Below, piece by piece: positions 24,510 to 35,620 of a DNA stretch of 64,000 nucleotides. The DNA is from Sindora glabra (taxonomy: Eukaryota; Streptophyta; Magnoliopsida; Fabales; Fabaceae), in contig CM035234.1 in assembly GCA_020226215.1 (NCBI GenBank), forward strand, positions 72,557,135 through 72,621,134, in the 5' to 3' direction. The position numbers and the translations under genes were made by a program. Positions within the stretch are counted from its first letter, which is position 1; each line of letters opens with the position of its first letter. The notes beneath the pieces are model-generated. The model was not told where the DNA came from. It did no database searches and saw only the letters and a list, made by a program, of their open reading frames with translations.

Positions 24510-24704
24510 CAACCTTTGGTTGGCTCAAGTGGTAAAGTTTGTTATCTTCAACTATTCATTTTAGGTTCAATTCTTGTTACTTGGGTCATAAAGGATTAAA
24601 TGATTTTTAAGTATTATTATAAGCTATCAAAGAGGCCGATTACATGTCTTACTCTTTGAATAGGACAAACTATCTCATTTCTAAAATTTTCTTAAAAAAA
24701 AGAA
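24510..24704 (+). mobile_element. tRNA-derived SINE, 195 bp
   Basis: A short retroposon copied by LINE machinery and transcribed by RNA polymerase III. The A box TGGCTCAAGTGG is at 24521-24532 and the B box GGTTCAATTCT at 24564-24574, with normal spacing. The 3' end is A-rich (CTTAAAAAAAAGAA). It is flanked by a perfect 13-bp duplication gtcacattttgag at 24497-24509 and 24705-24717. The head CAACCTTTGGTTGGCTC is of a type seen in dicot SINEs. The box and TSD evidence is direct; the exact family is not named. Confidence 0.93.
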
Positions 24705-25102
24705 GTCACATTTTGAGTAATTTATTTGTAACTCCTAAATTTTATATTCATGGTTTTCCAAAATTTTTCTATGATTGAAATGTCTTTTGTACTTTTGTTA
24801 ATTGTTGTTTATGTAAGGGTAATGTGATAAATAAACTTTCAATATTAATAACTTAATAAGGAGAGATGGAGGTAAGGGGCTAAGGTAGGCCCTAGCTCTT
24901 TTATCTTCAAATTTTAACATATTATATATTATTAAAGTTTTAATGGGCTATTAAATAATAGATGAATTTGGTATTTGGTTTAGGAGATGCATTACACTGT
25001 TATTAGGCTTCAATGTTCTTCAACTTTATGCGATCAACTTATATTTGAAAGGCTTTTCACTAGTTGAGCTTTAAACTACCCAATTACCCATTATCCAATA
25101 TC

Positions 25103-25105
<3 letters not shown>

Positions 25106-25175
<70 letters not shown>
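25106..25175. repeat. (TA)35 microsatellite
   Basis: Seventy bases of uninterrupted TA repeat in the left part of the hAT relic. Confidence 0.97.
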
Positions 25176-25180
<5 letters not shown>

Positions 25181-25726
25181 GTCATTTGTTAGTTAATTTT
25201 TAGAAACTTATTCTATAAAATAAATCATCTTCCTATATCTTTCTCATTTTGCTCTACATCTCCTTTGTTCAAAAAATAAATTAGTTAACCAAATAGGTTA
25301 GTTTTTATTTTTTTAAAATATTAACAATAAAACTCATTACTTAATATTGTCACAATCTTATACTTTCTATTTTGATTTGTTATCTTATGTTAAGTGCTAT
25401 TTTTGAATCTTTAAATACATCAAGGTTTTAATTTCTTGAAGCTTCAAGTTGAAAGTATTAAATTCATTTTTATTAATTTAATCACACAATATAATTAATA
25501 TTTCTTAGTTATATGTTTTATCTTTTATATATGTATATAATTTGTAGTGATTGAGAAATTTATGACTTTGGATTAGATGAAGAAGGAGATTTTTATTTTG
25601 CAATAGATAGTTAATTTTTAAAAATTAGATTTAGGTTTTTTTGTAATTTAATGTTAAAACAATTTTTATATCATTATCATTTATATGATATTATTATTTT
25701 TACTATTTTAGTATAAAGATGTTAAA

Positions 25727-27900
25727 AAGAAAAACTATTGACTCATTTTTTTTTAAAAAAAGAGGGGAATGAAGACACATAACCTAAGACATCAACTTTA
25801 GATTTAGAAACTGAAGTAAAAAATGTTATTGAGCAACCTTCTTCTAAAATTATAAGAGCTGAACAAGAATAAATTAACATAGTTATTCTTATGCTTGATC
25901 TTAAAAAATGCCGTCAAAGTTAAGATTATAATATTAATCAATAAGATTAAATTCAAAGAGCATATATAAAATATGGGTCTTATCAATTTAAGAAAGATGT
26001 CTGTCTACTTTCTAATAATGCAAATCATTTGCCATGATTTTAAGCTTATTGATTTAAAAGTTTCCCTTGGCTAGCATACACACTAGAAAAAGATTCTACC
26101 TTTTATTTCCCATGCTATTTGTTTGCAAAAAAAAAAAAAAAATCAATTGGATATTTAGGTTGTGTTACATTCATTTCTTGGAAAATAGTCAACAAAGGAA
26201 AAAAAAAGCATATTTCTATCTCATATGGGCAAAAATCCTAATTCATGTCTTAATGTAGCCTATAAATGTTATGAAAATTTCAAGAACAAGTAATGTTATA
26301 TTGATCAAGCTATGTGTAAGCAAACTTTTAAACAAGTTTTGAAAAATCGCTTATGCCTCAAAGCCTCCATAAATATTGTTAGAAGGCTAACTTTTTAATC
26401 ATGTGCTTTAAAAGGGCATAATGAAAGCATGAAATAAAAAAAAAAGGCAACTTTCTTAAAATGATAAAATTTTCAACTTTTTACAATAAAGAAGTAGGTG
26501 AAGTTGTATTAGGAATCCCTTACAAAATGCAAATTATACATCTCCAATAATTCAAAAAGAAATTTTAAATATTTTTGTAAGAAATGTGCAAAGCCAAATT
26601 TGTAAAGAGATTGGTGATGCAAAATTTTGTTTGATTATTGATGAAGCTTAAGATGAATTTTAAAAAGAAAAAATGGTCTTAATTGTTAAATTTGTTAATA
26701 GAGATGAACTGGTGATTGAGAGATTTCTAGATCTTATACATATTAAAGATATCATTGCATCTGCTTTTAAACAAGAGATTTGTTTTGTTTTATCTTATCA
26801 TAATCTCAACATTCAAAATGTTTGAGGGTGAGGATATGATGGAGCAAGTAACATGCATGGAGAATGAAATGTGTTACAAGCTTTAATTCTTTAAAAATGT
26901 CCATATGCATATTTTACTTATTGTTTTGCTTATCAATTATAATTGACTCTTGTTTTTGTTACTAAAGAATCAATTGATGTCTACAAATTTTTTTAGAAAT
27001 TAACTTTTATTATTAATATTGCCACATCTTCTTATAAATGCAATGATGAATTACAAGCTAGTTATGTAAATGAAATTGCACAATTAATTGCAATGGATGA
27101 GATTGTAACAAGAAGAGGAGTTATTCAAGTTGGCACATTAAATAAGCTTGGAAATACTATCCTCTTCTTGTTAAATAATTAACTCATTAACAATGCTATT
27201 ACATACATTTTTCTCAATACAACTAATTGAACATTCATTGAATAGTGACTATTACAAAGATTGTTGTGAAAATGGTTTTCTTTTTAAAAAGTTTATCTAT
27301 GATTTCTATGAAAAGTACCATAAAAAATAAATAATAACTATTTATATGAAAAAAAATATTCATAACATAAGCCACCTTATTGATGAATGATGAAGTTCAA
27401 ACAATATGATGAATTCATGATATTGCCAAAAGGATATTGTCATAGTAGAATATCATTATCAAGTAGATATATTTACAGCTATGATAGATTATGAATTGAA
27501 AGAACTAAATAGTAGATTCAATGAGCAAATAATAAAACTTCTTATTTCAAGCACAACTTTGAATCCAAAAGATGGATACAAGTTATTTAATATTGATGAT
27601 ATATGTAATCTTGCTATCAGATTTTATCCTTCAAAATTTTCAAATTTGGAGAAGTTTCAATTGATATATGAATTATAACATTATAAGTTTAATGTGCTTA
27701 ATGATCACAAATTATAAAATTTGTATTCTATTTTTGACTTGTGTAAGAAATATGTGGAAACTAAAGAATCAACAAATTATCCTTTAGTTGATAGAATGCT
27801 TCAACTTGTCTCAACTCTTCCAATTTCAATAGAAACTTTCAAATGGGCTTTTTTGTTGGACAACTTATGACCCATATAATAATTGATAATTGCTATTCTT
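25727..27900 (+). pseudogene. DUF4371/hAT-type transposase relic
   Basis: Homologue of plant 'TTF-type zinc finger, hAT dimerisation' transposases. Blocks in order: LEKDSTFYFPCYLF (about 26070-26130, the TTF-finger region); TSPIIQKEI and LIIDEA (about 26540-26650, the first catalytic Asp region); ERFLDLIHIKD; GYDGASNM (about 26830); CPYAYFTYCFAYQL; TLVFVTKESIDVYKFF; then the open stretch 27481-27678 (YELKELNSRFNEQIIKLL, then FYPSKFSNLEKF); and a C-terminal hAT dimerisation piece with YPLVDRMLQLVSTLPISIET near 27777-27840. Numerous stops (many CAA to TAA, CGA to TGA) and frame shifts. Normal family proteins are roughly 700-800 residues. It is dead, and no expression is expected. Confidence 0.88.
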
Positions 27901-28118
27901 TAAGGGAACATTGGGCAAACTTCAAAATATAAAAGTGTGTCTTTATATTATTTTTGTTACATATATATGACTTTTATTATATTTATTGCTTTATAGTAAT
28001 TTGATTTTATTTACCATACTATGTTTATATATTATGATCATAATTAAAATTTTTTTAAATTAATTTTCATAAAATTTTATTCTCAATTCCCTCAACTTAA
28101 AATTTATGCCTCTGCTAC

Positions 28119-28952
28119 CGTTGGTTGATAAGGCTACTCCTTACATTAACACTCAAATTTCATATTCATATTTATTCATAAAATTGGGTTCCTTAATTTT
28201 GCAAGTACAGATTGTAAGCATAGGTTAATTGTGAACATGAGGAAGTGGATCAAGTATGTCTATAAACTTTTCCACCTTCTTTTTCTTTGGCACACTGTCC
28301 TAATGATTTTATAAGATAATTAAATAAAGGGGACAATTAATTCTTTTATTTTTATATTGTCTTTTCATGTATGGTTGAAATATTTTTTTAATTTTTATAT
28401 AAATATAAAATTTTTAATTTAATTGAAAAGGACAAAAGTCTAAAAGCATGCGCAGACCGCCAGAGTGAGCATTTATTCACAATAGATTTTCAAAACTTTT
28501 ATAAGATAGCTAGTATTTAATATTTTAGCGGTGGAATAACAATTAATATTAATTTAAGAATTTTACTCCTTAATATATTCAAGTTTTAAATTTAAAGTCT
28601 TACGTGTGTGTCTCACTGGTAATACCAATTCTACCATTAAAAAAAAAAAGAAAACTTTATAAGGGAGATGAGTATAAATAGAAAAGCCTCATCTCATTTT
28701 TCAATTATGACCCCACTACAAATTCTAGTTAAGAACCGAATAATCATAACAGCAAAGTTCATTAATTGCTTACTTATATCTAAAAAATAACTTGGCTTGC
28801 AATTATTTTTTAATTAATAGAAAAATGACTTAATTCTTTGTTCCTCATCTACAAAGTTCGCAACATTAACTTCCAATGAATAAATAATTTGTTTCAAATT
28901 TAATTTAATATATGAGTACAATGTAACATTAAAAAAATTAAATAGAAAAAAT
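28119..28952. other. AT-rich spacer with an isolated TATA-like motif
   Basis: No gene recognised. At about 28671 a clean TATAAATAG sits between an inverted pair GAGATGAG / CTCATCTC (28665-28697). No exon or transposon domain follows, so a promoter role is only a possibility. Confidence 0.4.
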
Positions 28953-29219
28953 TATATTGTTTAAACTTCATCATTCATCAATAAGGTGGCTTATGTTACG
29001 AATATTTTTTTTTCATATAAATAGTTAAAATTTATTTTTTAACAGTATTTTGTCGTAGAAATCATAGATAAACTTTTTAAAAAGAAAACCAATTTTACAA
29101 CAGTTCTTGTAATAGTCGCCATTCAATAAATGCTCAATTATGTCATTGTTAATGAGTTAATTATTTAACTATTGAAAAAAATGTATTTAATAGCATTGTT
29201 AATTAGTTAATTATTTAAC
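28953..29219 (-). repeat. inverted copy of part of the hAT transposase
   Basis: Reverse complement of 27170-27407: shared blocks include CATAAGCCACCTTATTGATG, CTTTTTAAAAAGTTTATC and AACTCATTAACAATG. This copy has an extra internal duplication of about 50 bp (29119-29169 versus 29174-29219). The two copies are separated by about 1.5 kb in opposite orientation. Confidence 0.88.
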
Positions 29220-29471
29220 TATTTTAGAACATAAAGTTATGTTGAGAACAATTATAAAATATAATATTTTTCATTGTTTGTTTCACAGTATGATATTAGT
29301 CTGATATAATTTTTTTAATTCTATTTTCTACCGAGTTCAGTCACTCTTGGAAAAAGGAATTATTATCTAACTACAGTAACCTTTAGGAAAAGAAATTAAT
29401 TCATAAGTTATGAGCAATAACTTCAATAACACTGGTAATAACCACAACGACAGCATTAAACTGGTAATACA

Positions 29472-30010
29472 GAAAAATTTTTGTGTATTACAGTATAAGT
29501 GTCTTTATTCTCAATAGATTGAGAGAATCAGTCATTAATTTTATGAAACTCATATATATTAGAAATTATATTATTCAATTTTATTTCATTAATTGATTGA
29601 GAATAATAATATATGTTATAATTATTCAATAATTACTTGGTTATATAAGAAAAATTTTTAAGTATTATATTAATACAGAAAACTTAGTGCTACTCTTATA
29701 TAAATATTATTAATTATATTTTTTTTAACTTGACATTTTGATTAAACAAAAAATTATATATTTTTAGTATGAAATTAGTTATTTTGAAAAAAATTAGATT
29801 GTTGAATTAAAAAAATAATATACTTAGAATAACGTTAAGTTTTGAAATATCAATGTAATATTATAAATTTTTGCTCATTATATAAAGAGGAAGACTTGTG
29901 AAAGTAGCCAGAGAAATACAGTTTTTAATCCTTAAAAAAGTGAGTTCTTTTATACACTGAATATTACTCAATTCATGAAATTTAATATTTTTTATTCCCC
30001 ATTATTTATC
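29472..30010 (+). repeat. direct duplication, copy 1
   Basis: Shares most of its length with 30112-30680: starts TTGTGTATTACAGTATAAGT, includes AACTTAGTGCTACTCTTATA and GAGGAAGACTTGTGAAAGTAG, and ends ATTCCCCATTATTTAT. Contents are AT-rich with no coding frame. Confidence 0.9.
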
Positions 30011-30111
30011 AATGGATTGTTAGATATTAAATTAGATATTACTTTTAAAAAAGTGATTTCATGAATATTACTTTTATTTAATCCTTAAAAAAGTGAGTTT
30101 CTTTTATACTT

Positions 30112-30680
30112 AGAAATTTTTTTTGTGTATTACAGTATAAGTGTCTTTATTCTCAATAGATTGAGAGAATCAGTCATTAATTTTATGAAACTCATATATA
30201 TTAGAAATTATATTATTCATGCATTAAAATTTATAATTTATTTTCATTAATTGATTGAGAATAATAATAAATGTTATAATTATTCAATAATTACTTGGTT
30301 ATATAAGAAATTTTTTAAATATTATATTAATACAGAAAACTTAGTGCTACTCTTATATAAATATTATTAATTATATTATTTTTTAACTCGATATTTTGAT
30401 TAAATAAAAAATCATCTATTTTTAGTATGAAATTAGTTATTTAAAAAAAATAGATTGTTGAATTAAAAAAAATAACATACTTAACAATATTTATATAAGA
30501 ATAATGCTAAGTTTTCAATATCAATGTAATATTATAAATTTTTGCTCATTATATAAAGAGGAAGACTTGTGAAAGTAGCCAGAGAAATACGGTTTTTAAT
30601 CCCTAAAAAAAGTGAGTTCTTTTATGCATTGAATATTACTCAATTCATGAAATTTAATATTTTTATTCCCCATTATTTAT
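30112..30680 (+). repeat. direct duplication, copy 2
   Basis: Second copy of 29472-30010, about 640 bp downstream. The short linker 30011-30111 itself repeats the AATCCTTAAAAAAGTGAG block, so the duplication has been reworked at least twice. Confidence 0.9.
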
Positions 30681-30689
30681 TACAGTTAA

Positions 30690-31335
30690 TTCATTTTATA
30701 AATGTTAATAAATCCATTTAATTTATTTATTTTTATTAAACTTTTCAAGACTACTATTTATGCACAAAGTTTAGGATAATTAAATATAAAAAAATAATAA
30801 AATAAATATAAGTAGGTTGAGAGTGTAAAATAATAAAATATTTATTACCAAAAAACAAGGATAAAATTGAAAAATATTTAATATTTTATTGAGATTCTAA
30901 GTAATAAATAAAAATGTATAACTTTTTTCAAAGTGTGATAGATAATAAGGAATTAAGGGAGTAACTCACATTGAATTTTATTTTTATAATGAATATTTAA
31001 TTTAATAACTCACAATTTATTGATAAACTTATTGTTTTCATTTTTTATTATTTGTCGCAATTACTCGATTTTAGATATATTAAAAAAGTATTTTAATTTA
31101 TTTATTTTTAGTAAATTTTTTAAGACTGTCTTTTATGCATAAATTTCAAGACAACTGAAAATAAACAAAAAAAATATGATAGAATAAATATAAGTGTATT
31201 AAGAATATTATAATAATGAAGGATTAATTAGTAAAAAATAAAATTAAAAAAATATTAAATGCTCTGTTACAATTTCAAAGTAATAGATAAAAAAATAAAA
31301 TATTTTTTAAATATGACATAAAAAATAAAACAATG
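30690..31335 (+). repeat. two diverged copies of a short AT-rich element
   Basis: Segments 30715-30963 and 31080-31335 share blocks TTTATTTATTTTTA, TTTTATGCATAAA-like, AATAAATATAAGT and TTTCAAAGT. The first ends AAGGAATTAAGGGAGTA, which resembles the ends of Stowaway-type MITEs (GGAGGGAGTA), but a matching left terminal repeat was not found. MITE status is a guess. Confidence 0.45.
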
Positions 31336-31359
31336 ATTTTATGTATATATTAAGTGTTA

Positions 31360-31640
31360 CTCGATGGATCCGTGAGGTAAAATTGGCCCTAAGAAAATGC
31401 ACTTGTGGACTATGTCATTCCTAAAATTTGGGTGTTATCGTTGGTAGTCCTTCGAAGTGCCTTCCGTTAAAAGAAATTCTCCCTCTATCTATGAAGCAAA
31501 TTAAATTCAAACCTCATCTGAAGGCACTGGCGGGAGTTGTTAAACCCCACCTGGAACATGGGTTGTTTGAAAGATTGAGAATATGTTACTTTGTCTTTTT
31601 GTTTAAGGATTACATACTTTTAGATATAGACAAATTAAAT
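31360..31640 (+). other. GC-richer island with an unrecognised frame
   Basis: A 225-bp frame (31428-31652) predicts a peptide beginning with a non-ATG codon (the start codon is TTG), with no family that I recognise. Base composition is clearly higher in GC than the flanks, and CG dinucleotides survive (TATCGTTGGTAG, TTCGAAG, CTGGCGGGAG). It could be a captured exon or a young repeat. No splice chain was found. Confidence 0.3.
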
Positions 31641-32039
31641 AGAAATATTTAAATTTCAAGATCCTTCAAAAAACATTAAAAAAAAAATCTTTCAAGAGAG
31701 GTTGACTTCTCATCTCATCTCATAAAATAAATGGGGCTAAAATAATCTACTAGTTCAGAAGTTTGACAAATCTAACGACAGCTTTCAAGTGAAACGATCC
31801 AATGGCAAAATTTATTATGTTTGAGCAAATTACAATTATTTTCTTTCAGATTTGTTCGAATTACATATCACGTCTTTCATTTTTTTAAAGGATTCCACAA
31901 ACAATTGCACCGAGGGGGATGGATTATAATTACCCTCATTTATATTATCTTATAATATTCTATTAACCAAATCTTAACTTATTACATTTCTTTATTTTAA
32001 TACAATATTAAATTAAATAAAGAAGGAAAAAATGTCAGT

Positions 32040-32290
32040 GAATAAGAGAGAAATATAAAAAGTCCATATAATTAAATTGGATTTGCCAGTTGATTAGCAT
32101 TGATCTTATAAAAATACGAAGAATCCTACACATTTGGATGATTAGATATAACATTGACCGTTGATTGGTATAAATTTTATGAAAATGCAAATGTCCCACC
32201 CCCTTTTGAAAGGTTAAATATAGCATCTGACTGTTAATTAGTGTTAATCCCATAAAAATACAGGGGGTGTCACAAAATGGATAATTAGAT
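32040..32290 (+). repeat. degenerate tandem repeat, about 75 bp unit
   Basis: Phrases TAAAAATACGAAG / GAAAATGCAAATG / AAAAATACAGGGG, GGATGATTAGATATAAC / GGTTAAATATAGC / GGATAATTAGATGTAAT and GACCGTTGATTGG / GACTGTTAATTAG recur at 70-78 bp spacing, giving about three units. Confidence 0.6.
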
Positions 32291-32480
32291 GTAATAACTA
32301 TAATTATAATTACTACACAGAATCAAAATGCAAATTGTACTAAAAATAAGAATAAAGTACCAATAAGGTATTAATTTATTGAAAAGTATGCTAATTTCAG
32401 ATGAACTTTAACTATCAATGAGTTGCAATTCTGATCCTGGAGAGACTTTTGTTGGGAGGGGAAAACTTTATTAATATTTA

Positions 32481-32622
32481 GTGATGGTAAAAAAAAAAAT
32501 ATTTAATGAGACTTTGTTATTAATTGTGTCATTAATAGTAGGAATAAAATATTAAATGTGATTTTGCTATCCCTATTAAATTTATTTAGTTGAATATTAT
32601 TAATTATAATTTAACCATCACC
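32481..32622. repeat. small inverted-end segment, possible MITE remnant
   Basis: Starts GTGATGGTAA and ends TTAACCATCAC, a 9-bp inverted pair around about 140 bp of AT-rich DNA. No target duplication was identified; it may be chance. Confidence 0.3.
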
Positions 32623-32738
32623 TAAAGGTGATTGTTAGTATTTGCCATTTTTTTTTAAATATATACATTCATATCTATATTTTTCTCTAAAGCTCTTCCA
32701 CCTACAAATTTTTCTCTCAAAACAAAAAATTTTTCTCC

Positions 32739-33226
32739 AAAAATAACCTTTAAAAAAATTTATGTTAAATATAGGCCAATTTTCTTTCACACTAAAAAAA
32801 GTTAAAATAATTAGAGCATTTAATATTACGTCCATTATTATCATATTTGATTATACTATTTTATTTTCTTTTTAATTTAATATATTGCAATTACTTAATT
32901 TTCTATCCTTTTTAAATAAATAAAAAAAATTCATAATCTACTAACAAGGTATATTTAATATTTATCTTAAAAATTTTATAATTATTTTTAAACTAATTTT
33001 AATATTTCCCCCGAAACAACCTCTAAAAAAATTCATGTTAAAAAGTATTTAATGTAATGTCTGTCATTTTCATGTTTTATTAAACTAATATACTTTCTTT
33101 TTAAATTTAATATATTAAAATTATTTAATTTTAATTCCTTTTTAAACAAATAAAATTTTTTATGATTTACTAATAAATTATATTTAATATTTATCTTAAA
33201 ATTTTTATAATTATTTATTTTGATTT
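32739..33226 (+). repeat. tandem duplication of an AT-rich segment
   Basis: Copy 1 (32739-32990) and copy 2 (33005-33226) share ACAACCTCTAAAAAAATTCA-like starts, AGCATTTAAT/AGTATTTAAT, TTTAATATATT, CTTTTTAAA, TTAATATTTATCTTAAAA and TTTATAATTATTT. A further related pair lies at 33232-33295 and 33540-33605 (AAATATATTTAATATT...ATAAATCG/ATAGTA). Confidence 0.7.
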
Positions 33227-33929
33227 AAATATATTTAATATTATTAATAAATTATTTATATATATTCATATTATAAATCGATATAGTACTCTTATGTATT
33301 TACCTAATATTATTATAATTATAATGTTCATATTTTATTTATAATATTATCCTTTTATACTATTAGTTAAATTTAAAAATTATTACAATAGATTTCTCGT
33401 TACATTTTTAATTATATTAATTTTTAAATTATTAAATTTATAATTTTACTAATATTCTTATTAGCTTGTGTTTCAAACGCTCTAAATTTAAAATCATTTC
33501 TAGGTAGATTATTTGTATAATGTAAATTAATTATTTTTTATTTAAATATATTTTATATTGTTAATGAATTATTTGTGTATATCAATATTGTAAATCATTA
33601 TAGTATCAAGTATAATAAGTCACATTATATTTACTGATAAAAAGAGTGACATTATACTTTTAAATTAATTTCAAAATATGTGTGTATGACGTAATTGAGC
33701 ATTTAATTTTTCAGATTATATTTTTTTATTTGATTATTAATTTTAGTATCTTATATTAAAATTTTCATAAAATAAAAATTTTTTGTAATTAATTTAGAGA
33801 AGGAGAGTAATGTATATATTTAAATATGCATATATATTTATATTTTTAATTATACTTTTTTAACTGTATAAATTATATTAATCTTATAATAATTTTTTAA
33901 CAATATTTATTTATAAAATATGAAACAGG

Positions 33930-33947
33930 GCGCGCATACGCGCATAT

Positions 33948-34003
<56 letters not shown>
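33930..34003. repeat. 74-bp alternating purine-pyrimidine tract
   Basis: Starts GCGCGCATACGCGCATATAT, then CATACATA, then (TA)n to 34003. Every adjacent pair alternates purine and pyrimidine without a break. Such tracts can adopt Z-DNA (GC part) or cruciforms (AT part). Confidence 0.95.
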
Positions 34004-34007
<4 letters not shown>

Positions 34008-35460
34008 TTTGTCTAAAAACTAAATCTCACGCAACACATTGGAGATGAATTAGTCTACTCCTAAAGTATTTCCACTGTTATTAAATACAAGAGTATTAAG
34101 TTTTTAAAATGTAATTTTTTCTTTATGTAGTGTCTTGTAACTAAAAGATAATTTTTCTATATTTTTATATATAAATATATTTTTCTTTAAAAAAATACTA
34201 TCTCCTTTTTATATATAATAATATTGCAATATTTTTAGAAAAATATAAAAAAATAATTTTTTGGTCATGAAGGATGATTTTGCGAAACGAGTTGTAGCTA
34301 GAAATAAAAAGTTAATACCAAACACCATTATATTTTAAAATAGGTGAAATACTTTAGAAGAAATAAAAGTGTATAATTTTTTTAAAAAATTGTATTTTAA
34401 AAATAATAAATATTAAATATAATTAGATTAAGCCTAAAAAATATTAATATAATTTGCCTATTATCTTCTTAACATTCTCTTGTTTATAAAAAATTAAATT
34501 AAATTCTCCACTAATAATGATAAATTAATGTCTCCTAGATTAACGGTGGGACCGAAGGAGGGCAAGGTTGCAAAAACTTTCAATAATTTCATTCAACTAA
34601 AATCTTTTATTTTAGAAAATTTTTATATGTACCGATGAAAATGGTATGAATTGAACCCAAAATTTTATTGTGATGTATTAACCATTGATTTTTCATTTGG
34701 GGTCTACCTTATGAATTTGCCAATTTCATCTGATAACTCCAATATTTTGGGGCCACTTCTTCGGTTCATTTTGTCGGGAAGAATAGGAGTGCTCCTTATT
34801 TTAAGGGTTTTGCAATGATAATTGAAAAAAAAAGATAAAAATTATAATATAAAAGTTTAATATTAAAATAGTAAAGTTTATTTTGTGAAAGTTTAATATG
34901 AAACAAATAAAATTTATGATTTTTATATAAAATTTTATAATTTTATTAAAAATTATAAGTTTATATAAATTTTAGGTGTAATAAATATATTAAAAATTGT
35001 AATTACATTATTTAAATTCGTAACTTAATTGTTTTTTAAATTTTTATATATTTTTATGAAAAACTTGTAACATTTAAGAAAATTATAAAATTTTATATGA
35101 CAATTATAATTATATTATAATTTTGAATAAAATCACAAGAATAGATAATTTTTTTAGTATACAGGGAAGCCTAGATAATTCGAACATGAGGAGGTAATGA
35201 GTTTAAGTGAGAGAAACAGAGTAAACCACCCCACTCTTTACGTTGTATATGGATCGCTTCGTTCTTAAAATATGGGTGAAGTGAACTTTAAAAAGAAATA
35301 ACTATGATTTTTTATTTAAAATTATAAATTTTGATAAAAATTCAGTAAATTTTAGAATAAAAATTGTCTCTTCCTTTTTTCAAATTTGACATAAATTTGA
35401 TAAAAGAAAGGAATAATGATACGCATGCTTTATCCTTTATTGCGTTACATTTTGAGCAAA
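34004..35460. other. AT-rich region upstream of the TBL gene
   Basis: No coding features. Apart from the possible SINE head, the sequence is low-complexity. Any distal promoter elements of the downstream gene would be here but cannot be singled out. Confidence 0.5.
34590..34720 (-). mobile_element. possible decayed tRNA-like SINE head
   Basis: On the minus strand a B-box-like GGTTCAATTCA (34647-34657) lies about 30 bases after TCAATGGTTAATAC, which resembles an A box. No target duplications or tail were found. Weak. Confidence 0.25.
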
Positions 35461-35467
35461 TTCTTAC

Positions 35468-35475
35468 AATATATT
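35468..35475 (+). promoter_or_regulatory. candidate TATA element of the TBL gene
   Basis: AATATATT about 150 bp before the start codon, at the edge where AT-rich DNA gives way to gene-like composition. One of several AT-rich possibilities; it would imply a 5' UTR of roughly 120 bases. Confidence 0.25.
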
Positions 35476-35536
35476 ATTAACATATAATGGAGGCGGGTGT
35501 GGCCGCTTCATATTTGGGATGAAATTAACACTACAG

Positions 35537-35555
35537 CACCCCTTCAAAAGGGGTG
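35537..35555 (+). other. small perfect hairpin in the likely 5' UTR
   Basis: CACCCCTT-CAA-AAGGGGTG: eight-base arms with a three-base loop, ending 65 bases before the ATG. GC-rich relative to its surroundings. A role in translation is possible but not shown. Confidence 0.6.
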
Positions 35556-35620
35556 TACGTGGTCAAAGTTTCTGATTGCGCTCTACTTCATCGCTCTCCT
35601 TGGTCAGTACTACCACCACC

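Larger units (their letters stand above)
24857..28118 (+). mobile_element. hAT transposon relic (DUF4371 type)
   Basis: The left end near 24857 (GGAGAGATGGAGGTAAGGGG, then GGGCTAAGGTAGGCCCTAGC) resembles the GC-rich ends of plant DUF4371-type hAT elements. The right end near 28118 (ATGCCTCTGCTACCG) resembles the inverse of such ends (GGCGGAGCCAG-like). The transposase relic sits between them on the plus strand. I could not find a convincing 8-bp target duplication, so the exact limits are estimates. A 70-bp (TA)n tract lies inside at 25106. Confidence 0.7.

Noticed and set aside
24510..24590. A possible tRNA gene
   Set aside because: The A and B boxes are present, but the cloverleaf stems do not form and the unit ends in an A-rich tail between 13-bp duplications. 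It is a SINE.
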